Shown: piece after piece, positions 57,833 to 64,000 of the stretch
Layout: every line of letters begins with the position of its first letter
How positions within the stretch are numbered: the stretch's first letter is position 1
Source: CAXBGS01 sp963975425
Lineage (GTDB): Bacteria; Planctomycetota; Planctomycetia; Pirellulales; Pirellulaceae
Length of the DNA: 64,000 bases
Assembly (NCBI GenBank): GCA_963975425.1
Contig: CAXBGS010000001.1
Coordinates: 868,001 to 932,000, forward strand
Direction: 5' to 3'
Program-made: the position numbers and the translations under genes
Notes under the pieces: model-generated
The model's database searches: none
Seen by the model: only the letters and a program-made list of their open reading frames with translations
Told to the model about the DNA's origin: nothing

Positions 57833-59797
57833 ATGCCAAGACATCCGCGCACCGCAGAGTTTGACCCGCTGAACCATCCGACACCCGAACAACTGCGTTC
57901 GTGGATCGACGGCACGTTGTCCGTTGCGATCCGATCACAGCTCGAGAACCACTTAGAACAGTGCCAAGCCTGCGCCGAAACGCTGGAAACGCTGGAACCG
58001 GACGTTCACCCGATGGTCATTCGGCTGCGTGAAATGACCGAAGACCCGTCCAGTAGCGCTACTTATCACGAGCCGTTGACGACTTGCTGGGCTGAAGAGA
58101 CGCATTCGGAACCAAGACGACTGAACCAGTCCGCCGATTCACCAAACCGATGGCGGTTACTGCGATTGCTTGCCAGCGGCGGAATTGGCGAAGTCTGGAT
58201 CGCAGAAGACCAACTGCTGATGCGTAAAGCGGCTATCAAACGTTTGCGCCCCGAGACGGCTCACCTGCCTTCGGTGCAAGATCGCTTTCTGCGCGAAGCT
58301 CGCATCACGGCCCAACTGACGCATCCGTGTACGGTTTCGGTCATCGACTTGATCGAAGACGGCGCCGATAGTTACTACGCAATGACCTTGGTCGAAGGCG
58401 AAACGCTGCGAGAGCACGTGGCGCAGTTTCACCGAAAGATGCGGCACGACACGGACGCGGCCAGCAGCGAATTGTTCACGCTGCTGCGTCACTGGGTCGC
58501 CGTCGCCAGAACGATTGCCTACGCTCATTCCAGCGGATTTTTGCACCGCGATATCAAGAGCGAAAACGTAGTGGTGGGCGCCTACGGCCAGGTGACCGTC
58601 ATTGATTGGGGACTGGCCAAACGAATCGAAGACACAGAGCCAAACGAATCGGTCGATCTGCAGACGGATCAGTTGTATCCAACCGCCACCCAAGCGACTC
58701 GCTCGGGATTACGTCTGGGAACGCCGCCATTCATGTCGCCCGAACAAGCACACGGTGATGTCGAAGCGGTCGATCGCCGAACCGATACCTACGCACTGTC
58801 AGGACTGCTGTACGAAATATTGACCGGTCAGCCTCCCTTTGTCGGTAATGACGCTGATGCCGTGATGGAAGCGGTTAAATCGCAACCGCCAGCGGATCCA
58901 AGAACCTTGAAACCTTTCTTGCCACTGCGGTTATGCCAGATTTGCCTGCAAGGTCTGGCCAAGGACAAGAACGATCGCCATCAATCCGCTGCGGTTCTTG
59001 CCGACGAGGTCGAGGATTGGATGGACAACGAATCCATCCGTCTGCAGGCGGACGAAATACGCCGAAAACTATTCGAACTCTCCGATGACATCATGCTGGT
59101 GTTCGACAACACGCCCACCGTGCTTTGGGCCAATTCCGCGTGGGAACGTGTCATGGGCTGGAAACCAGAAGAACTGATCGGCAAGGTGCCCAACGTGCTG
59201 GTACATCCCGACGACCAATCACGCGATGCCGAAGTCTTCGCAAGCGTGTCCCGCGGCGAGGTCGCAACGGGAATGGAGCGACGGATGCGGGCCAAAGACG
59301 GTAGCTATCGTTGGTATTCATGGACGGCGACGCCGATTCTGGACGAGGGTACCACTTGCGCCATCGGTCGTGACATCGACGACCGCGTCCGGCGCGAGAA
59401 AGAGTATTCCGCGGTGCTGGACGCGATGCCCGATGCGACCATCGTTTTAAATCGTGACCAGACTATTTTCATGGTCAACCAGCATGCGACGGAAATGTTT
59501 CATTACAGCAAGGATGAATTGGTTGGCCAGAAAATCGACATGCTGTTGTCGGATCGCTTTCGCCGTGTCTACAAACGAATTGGCGAATCGTACATGAAGA
59601 ACGCGACCGGCGATCCGTTGACCGCTCGCAACTTGATCGCTCGCGATAAAAATGGCGATGAGTTCGAGGTTTCACTGCGGATTCGACCGGTCGAGCACGA
59701 ATCAAACATGCGATACATCGGATCAATAAGACGGTACTCGCCCGCGTCCCACGTCTCGGCCGAACGCAGTCAGTCTGCTAAGCGTACTGAATCGTGA
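57833..59797 (+). CDS. Zinc-finger Ser/Thr kinase with two PAS domains
   Basis: A 654-aa protein in three parts. Residues about 1-60 resemble an anti-sigma zinc-finger: His40, Cys44 and Cys47 in LENHLEQCQACAE (HX3CX2C). Residues 105-395 are a Hanks-type kinase: Gly loop LASGGIGEVW, Lys in AAIKRL (136), HRDIKSEN (238-245), VIDWGLAK (258-260 DWG in place of DFG) and GTPPFMSPEQAHG. Residues about 415-520 and 530-640 are PAS domains (VLWANSAWERVMGWKPEEL and MVNQHATEMFHYSKDELVG). Its likely job is to bind the upstream sigma factor through the zinc finger and control it by kinase activity in response to a PAS signal. Its stop overlaps the convergent aldehyde dehydrogenase gene by 20 bases. Confidence 0.9.
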   Translation: MPRHPRTAEFDPLNHPTPEQLRSWIDGTLSVAIRSQLENHLEQCQACAETLETLEPDVHPMVIRLREMTEDPSSSATYHEPLTTCWAEETHSEPRRLNQSADSPNRWRLLRLLASGGIGEVWIAEDQLLMRKAAIKRLRPETAHLPSVQDRFLREARITAQLTHPCTVSVIDLIEDGADSYYAMTLVEGETLREHVAQFHRKMRHDTDAASSELFTLLRHWVAVARTIAYAHSSGFLHRDIKSENVVVGAYGQVTVIDWGLAKRIEDTEPNESVDLQTDQLYPTATQATRSGLRLGTPPFMSPEQAHGDVEAVDRRTDTYALSGLLYEILTGQPPFVGNDADAVMEAVKSQPPADPRTLKPFLPLRLCQICLQGLAKDKNDRHQSAAVLADEVEDWMDNESIRLQADEIRRKLFELSDDIMLVFDNTPTVLWANSAWERVMGWKPEELIGKVPNVLVHPDDQSRDAEVFASVSRGEVATGMERRMRAKDGSYRWYSWTATPILDEGTTCAIGRDIDDRVRREKEYSAVLDAMPDATIVLNRDQTIFMVNQHATEMFHYSKDELVGQKIDMLLSDRFRRVYKRIGESYMKNATGDPLTARNLIARDKNGDEFEVSLRIRPVEHESNMRYIGSIRRYSPASHVSAERSQSAKRTES

Positions 59798-61205
59798 TCC
59801 ATTTCCACTGGGTCATGTCTTCGATGTCGGTATCAGTACTCTCGCGACCGAATCCACTCTCGCCGACGCCGCCAAAGGGAACATGTGCCTCTTCCTGGAC
59901 CGTCGTGCCGTTGATGTGAACCATTCCAGCTTGTAAGTCTTCCGCAAATCGCATCGCATTTGCCAAATCCGCGGTATAGACAGAAGCGCTCAATCCGTAT
60001 TCGCTGTCATTGGCCCGCCGCAGCGCTTCATCGGCAGATTCAACTCGATAGACCGCCGTCACCGGCCCAAACGTCTCGGCCTTGCAAAGGGTCATGCCAT
60101 CGGTGACGTCCGTCAGCACGGTCGGCTGACAGCGATGATCTTGCCACTGTCCACCCGCCGCCACCTGAGCCCCTTTTTCGATCGCGTCATCGAGATGCGC
60201 TCGTACGCGTTGCCGTTGGCGATCATTGATGATGGGTCCAATCATCGTTTTCGGGTCACGCAAATCACCTTGTCCAAGCGCACTAGCCGCGGCAGCGAAT
60301 CTTTCGACAAACTCGTCATAAACACGGTCGTGAACATAGATGCGGCTTGCAGCCATACAGATTTGTCCTTGGTAAAGGAACGAACCCACGACGCTGCCCA
60401 TCACCGCCTTTGCGATGTTCGCGTCTTGCAGAACGATTAACGGGTTCTTGCCGCCCATTTCCAAGGTAACGCGTTTACCATGCAGTCCACAGAGAGAGCG
60501 AACATGCTTGCCCACGCGAGTCGATCCAGTAAAACCAACCATGCGTACGTCGCCGTGTGTCGTCAGCGCATCGCCGATTTCTGCCCCTCGGCCGGTCACG
60601 ACATTGAAGACGCCATCGGGAATGCCGGCATCGGCAAACAGACGCGCCAGCCGAATGGCGATCACCGGTGAATCCTCCGACGGCAACAACACGAACGTGT
60701 TGCCAGTCGCCAGCGGCATTGCCGCATGTTTGACGCCTTTGATCAACGGCACGTTGAACGGGGTCACCCCCGCGATCACGCCTAACGGACGGCGAACACT
60801 TAGACTCATCCGGCCCGGAATATCCGTGGGCATGGTTTTGCCGGACAGTTTGCGAGTCGCACCAGCGGCGGCACGCAACAGTCCGGTCGCGGTTGCCACT
60901 TCTCGCTGCGCCTTGGTGATCGGGGATCCAATTTCATCGATCAGAATCTCGACAAATTCATCCGCCTGTTGTTGCAGCAGTTCCGCGGCGCGAATCAACC
61001 AAGCCTCTCGCTCTTTCGGCAGCGAATCGCGATACGTTGAAAACGCGTCGCCGGCCGTTTGTACCGCGTGCCGAATGTCATCAACCGAGCCCTTCGCCGC
61101 CCGCGCGTAAAGCGAGTCATCAAGCGGGTTCAAGACATCAAAGTACTCGCCGTCTTTCGGTCGGCAGGGGCCGCCGATCCAATGATCATGATTCGGTATC
61201 GCCAT
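59778..61205 (-). CDS. NAD(P)-dependent aldehyde dehydrogenase
   Basis: A 475-aa ALDH-superfamily enzyme. Visible are VTPFNVPLIKGVKHAAMPLA (coenzyme site), GFTGSTRVGKHV, catalytic Glu in LEMGGKNPLIVL and catalytic Cys in YQGQICMAASR, with the C-terminal HINGTTVQEEAHVPFGG. It resembles vanillin/benzaldehyde-type dehydrogenases more than AstD. ATG 61205 is the start; the upstream sulfatase gene ends eight bases before it, so the two form an operon. It could oxidise an aldehyde released during breakdown of sulfated polymers; that link is only contextual. Confidence 0.9.
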   Translation of the reverse strand: MAIPNHDHWIGGPCRPKDGEYFDVLNPLDDSLYARAAKGSVDDIRHAVQTAGDAFSTYRDSLPKEREAWLIRAAELLQQQADEFVEILIDEIGSPITKAQREVATATGLLRAAAGATRKLSGKTMPTDIPGRMSLSVRRPLGVIAGVTPFNVPLIKGVKHAAMPLATGNTFVLLPSEDSPVIAIRLARLFADAGIPDGVFNVVTGRGAEIGDALTTHGDVRMVGFTGSTRVGKHVRSLCGLHGKRVTLEMGGKNPLIVLQDANIAKAVMGSVVGSFLYQGQICMAASRIYVHDRVYDEFVERFAAAASALGQGDLRDPKTMIGPIINDRQRQRVRAHLDDAIEKGAQVAAGGQWQDHRCQPTVLTDVTDGMTLCKAETFGPVTAVYRVESADEALRRANDSEYGLSASVYTADLANAMRFAEDLQAGMVHINGTTVQEEAHVPFGGVGESGFGRESTDTDIEDMTQWKWITIQYA

Positions 61206-61212
61206 CGATCGC

Positions 61213-63111
61213 TTAAGGCACCTGGTTGTTGGTGCCATTCATTTCGTTCAACGCTCGGTTGGTGACCCGAATGATGTACTTGTTTGGTTGATCGTTGAGT
61301 GCTTGTTGCAGCGCCGCCTCGGCGGGTTTGGCTTGCTGGTCCATTTCATCCAGAACGATGGCAGCAGCAAGTCGTCCCCATTGGTGCTCGCTTTGCAATT
61401 CATTCTTGAGCACGTCGATCGCTGAATCCGTCTCGCCCAACTTGGCTGCCGCCCGTGCCGCCGCGATGCGGACGCTAGGTGACGTGTCACTTAAGGCCTG
61501 AAAAATCAATGGCTTGGCCGACATCGCCGGGCTTCCGATATTCCCGATTCCCGTCGCAGCCCAGTATCGTACCGACGCGTCGTCGTCGGACAGTCCGGAC
61601 ATCAGTTCCGTCAACGCAGATGGCCCATTGGACGCATTGGTCGCCATATCGACCAAGCGTCGCAACCTTTCCGGCGCGTCCGCCTGACCGTGCAAGATGG
61701 CGAACCGAGAACCGGCGACGTCTTCTTGAATGTCGATTTCGGCTTCCGGCATCAGGCCCACGTCACCGATATCGTTCTGCCATCGTTTCAACGCCGCTCG
61801 CATCGTCGCCAGGCGATCGGTGTGGGCGGGATCGCCGGCCAAGTTATGAATTTCGTGCGGATCGTTCTGCAAGTCGTACAGTTCTTCGACCGGTTTCGTT
61901 TTCGCCGTGAACAAGGCGACGTATGCTGGAACGTCAGGCGACGCTTCGACGCGCCGAATCTCCTGCATCGTCGCACCTTTTTCGGGTGTGTTCATGTACT
62001 GATAGTACGGCTTCAGCGGTTCAAAGTTGCGTATGTATCGATACCGCTTGTCGCGAACGGCGCGGATGATGTCGTATCTCTCATCCATACGATCCCTGGC
62101 GCCGTAAACATACTGCCGAGGCGCCGACAAATTTTCGCCCAGAAAAGCGCGTCCCTGGACATAGTCAGGGGTCGATAAGCCTGCCAGGTTTAGTACCGTC
62201 GGTCCGAAATCCGGCGAGTTAATCAGTTCGTCACTTACCGCCCCCGGCATCGCTTGGTGGTCGACGCGAAACGTTTCAGGCACTCGGACAATCAACGGAA
62301 TCCGTGTGCCGGAATCGTAAAGCCAGCGTTTCGCTCGCGGCAAACCCACCCCGTGATCGGACCAGTAAAAGATGATCGTATTCTCGTACTGACCGGCCTT
62401 TTTCAGATCGTCGATCAGACCACCCGCCCAGGCATCCATGGCGGTGATCAGTTCGTAATTACGTTTCCAATCCTCGCGAACGATCGGTGTGTCGGGATAA
62501 TACGGTGGCAAGGTCGACAATGCCGCGGCGTCCTGACGTTGTTCAACGGAAAGATTCTCGGTCACGCTTTGGTACTTGCTCTCGCTGGCGATGCCGCTTT
62601 CGTGGCAACCGGTAAAATTGAAAACCGCAAAGAAGGGCTGATCTTTGTTTTCGCGGTTTTTCCAATGCGCTTTACTACTTGATTCGTCCCAGATCTCTTT
62701 GGATGAAGGAATCTTGAATTGATAATCCGTTTTGCTGTTGTTCGTACAGTAGTATCCGGCGCTGCGCAGATACATCGGAAACGGTTTTAACCAGTCTGGC
62801 AACGTCGCGTCACATCGCATGTGATGCGTACCAATGCTGTTTTGATACATGCCAGTAATGATCGTCGATCGACATGGGGCACAAACGCCCGCCGCGGTGA
62901 ACGCATTGGTGTACCGGACGCCTTCGGCCGCCAAGCGATCCAGATGCGGCGTGATCGCGTGAGGATCGCCATAGCAGCCTAAGTGCGGGCTGATGTCTTC
63001 ACATGAAATCCAAACGATATTGGGTCGTTTCGCCTCGCAGATCGCTGGCACAAACAGCAAGCATGCGAGGACAAAGCAGGGTCGGTTCGTCATCCGTCGA
63101 TTTTCTCTCAT
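61213..63111 (-). CDS. Secreted sulfatase with C-terminal HEAT repeats
   Basis: A 632-aa sulfatase. Signal peptide (PCFVLACLLFVPAICEA-); metal-site start KRPNIVWISCEDISPHLGCYG; formylglycine site CAPCR in GVCAPCRSTIITG; GVGLPRAKRWLYDSGTRIPL. From about residue 480, beyond the sulfatase core, HEAT-like helical repeats appear (ALTELMSGLSDDDASVRYWAATGIG; TSPSVRIAAARAAAKLGE; QWGRLAAAIVLDEM). The fusion of a sulfatase with HEAT repeats is found in this phylum. ATG 63111 or 63093 are both possible. It precedes the aldehyde dehydrogenase in the same operon. Confidence 0.92.
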   Translation of the reverse strand: MRENRRMTNRPCFVLACLLFVPAICEAKRPNIVWISCEDISPHLGCYGDPHAITPHLDRLAAEGVRYTNAFTAAGVCAPCRSTIITGMYQNSIGTHHMRCDATLPDWLKPFPMYLRSAGYYCTNNSKTDYQFKIPSSKEIWDESSSKAHWKNRENKDQPFFAVFNFTGCHESGIASESKYQSVTENLSVEQRQDAAALSTLPPYYPDTPIVREDWKRNYELITAMDAWAGGLIDDLKKAGQYENTIIFYWSDHGVGLPRAKRWLYDSGTRIPLIVRVPETFRVDHQAMPGAVSDELINSPDFGPTVLNLAGLSTPDYVQGRAFLGENLSAPRQYVYGARDRMDERYDIIRAVRDKRYRYIRNFEPLKPYYQYMNTPEKGATMQEIRRVEASPDVPAYVALFTAKTKPVEELYDLQNDPHEIHNLAGDPAHTDRLATMRAALKRWQNDIGDVGLMPEAEIDIQEDVAGSRFAILHGQADAPERLRRLVDMATNASNGPSALTELMSGLSDDDASVRYWAATGIGNIGSPAMSAKPLIFQALSDTSPSVRIAAARAAAKLGETDSAIDVLKNELQSEHQWGRLAAAIVLDEMDQQAKPAEAALQQALNDQPNKYIIRVTNRALNEMNGTNNQVP

Positions 63112-63314
63112 CGTTCCGCCGAGTCAGCAAAAGTTTCACTAAAAGAGTTGGGCATCAGCGTCAGCCATCACCAGGATGCCAATTGTAACCTGAGATCATT
63201 CTTAGCGCGAGACAGTCCGCCGCATCCGCCATCCAATCGCTTGCGCAATTTCAATTCGATCAACCAGTCGATTGATCGTAAACACGCTTGCGTAAGTCCT
63301 TGACTCTGACGACT

Positions 63315-64000
63315 TCACGAACCCTTGAACTTTTTTGGCAGGAAAGCGGCGGCGGCGAGTACCGAGAGTGCTGGTATGGCGGGCGCTCGCATCCGAATGT
63401 TGCTCCAGTAAACCCCATGCACAGCCGACAGCGCGATGACGAGTGTTATCGTTGGCCACCAGACGTGCCACTGCTTTCGCCGCCAAACTCTCCACGCGCC
63501 GATCGTGACCAGAGCGAACAATACCAGGTAATAGCAACCCACGATCGAGACGGCCAAGACCGAGCGACCGGACGAGCGATGGGGCAGGGGGCTCCATAGT
63601 CTTCCCATGCGAACCAAACACGACCACGCAAACATAGCCGGTTGTCGATCGATCGTCGCTCGCGCGGCTTCATAACTGCGGCGATCATCGTCGACTTCCG
63701 ACGTGACCGGAAACGAATCCGCCGGGCTGACCCAATCGCGTTTCCAAAAAGCTTCGGTTTTCGGGTCGCCGTCGTAACGGTGCGTGTACGCAACCAAGAA
63801 TGGATCGGCATCCCATGTCTTCCCCCATTTCCCCAATCGCAGGTAGTCGTAAAACGACGGGTTGTTCGCCAACAACAATGTGTAACCGCCGTGGGTGGTT
63901 GCCCAAACAGGATGCCCCAACATGCGTTGGTTCCGGGCGGTCCACCCCAGCACGATCGCAATCACGACAGCGAAAGAAATTCCCGCGCATGTGAATCGGC
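63315..64000 (-). CDS. GT39/ArnT-like glycosyltransferase, C-terminal part (truncated by window edge)
   Basis: C-terminal ~228 residues of an integral membrane glycosyltransferase; the reading frame stays open to the right edge of the window, so the N-terminal part lies outside. Conserved block GWTARNQRMLGHPVWATTHGG-like region and LLLANNPSFYDYL match the periplasmic loop seen in GT39/PMT_2 proteins; hydrophobic segments follow (VLAVSIVGCYYLVLFALVTIG; WWPTITLVIALSAVHGVYW; APAIPALSVLAAAAFL). It ends 203 bases before the sulfatase gene, transcribed in the same direction. Confidence 0.8.
   Translation of the reverse strand, partial: RFTCAGISFAVVIAIVLGWTARNQRMLGHPVWATTHGGYTLLLANNPSFYDYLRLGKWGKTWDADPFLVAYTHRYDGDPKTEAFWKRDWVSPADSFPVTSEVDDDRRSYEAARATIDRQPAMFAWSCLVRMGRLWSPLPHRSSGRSVLAVSIVGCYYLVLFALVTIGAWRVWRRKQWHVWWPTITLVIALSAVHGVYWSNIRMRAPAIPALSVLAAAAFLPKKFKGS

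Noticed and set aside
59778..61205. Assignment of the aldehyde dehydrogenase as AstD of the succinyltransferase pathway
   Set aside because: It is 45 kb away, lies in an operon with a sulfatase, and its sequence looks more like vanillin/benzaldehyde-type dehydrogenases than AstD.

Overview
The window looks like chromosomal DNA of a planctomycete of the Rhodopirellula/Pirellulaceae type. The support is its gene content: four DUF1559 (H-X-DG) prepilin-like proteins, two CxPxR sulfatases, a PEP-CTERM protein, a WD40 Ser/Thr kinase, an ECF sigma factor paired with a zinc-finger Ser/Thr kinase, and many single-gene or short transcription units on both strands. I saw no rRNA, tRNA, CRISPR array, insertion sequence or integrase. 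This is an inference from families; no database search was possible.

Layout. 0.1-6.5 kb: APC permease with tandem Usp domains, LOG-family protein, two convergent DUF1559 proteins, the second led by a small lipoprotein. 6.9-10.6 kb: membrane-embedded MutS-like ATPase behind a polytopic membrane protein. 10.8-14.7 kb: M20 hydrolase, class III aminotransferase and arginine N-succinyltransferase, apparently an arginine/ornithine succinyltransferase-type catabolic cluster. 14.7-18.4 kb: type II secretion/type IV pilus mini-operon (degenerate receiver, GspE, GspF, pseudopilin). 18.9-25.0 kb: a co-directional run of an unknown beta-rich protein, a 65-aa protein, a glycosyltransferase-sulfotransferase fusion and a WD40 kinase. 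25.1-31.3 kb: DUF4153-like membrane protein, small His-rich secreted protein with a strong terminator, sulfatase, DUF1559 protein, stand-alone M41-type peptidase. 31.4-38.8 kb: zinc alcohol dehydrogenase, receiver/ATPase-like regulator, glutamate-synthase-like FMN protein, GT2-GT39 fusion, metallophosphoesterase. 38.8-41.2 kb: M56 peptidase/BlaI repressor pair and a DUF1559 protein. 41.6-47.4 kb: complete CusCBA-type heavy-metal RND efflux operon. 47.4-55.5 kb: MutL, DinB-like protein, PEP-CTERM protein, DUF1853 protein, TIM-barrel epimerase, secreted protein with a secretin-like motif, MsrA, acyl-CoA thioesterase. 55.6-59.8 kb: three small unknown proteins, then the ECF sigma factor and its kinase. 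59.8-64.0 kb: sulfatase-HEAT/aldehyde dehydrogenase operon and the C-terminal part of a GT39-like glycosyltransferase that runs off the window.

How genes work together. The clearest functional units are the efflux operon (outer-membrane channel, adaptor, pump, overlapping or closely spaced), the GspE-GspF-pseudopilin unit, the sigma factor-kinase pair, the BlaI-M56 pair with a 4-base overlap, and the succinyltransferase cluster. The most unusual items are the 18.9-25.0 kb run, the two signalling proteins whose normally invariant residues are missing (18.0 kb receiver, 32.5 kb ATPase-like domain), the membrane MutS homologue, and the AAA-less M41 peptidase.
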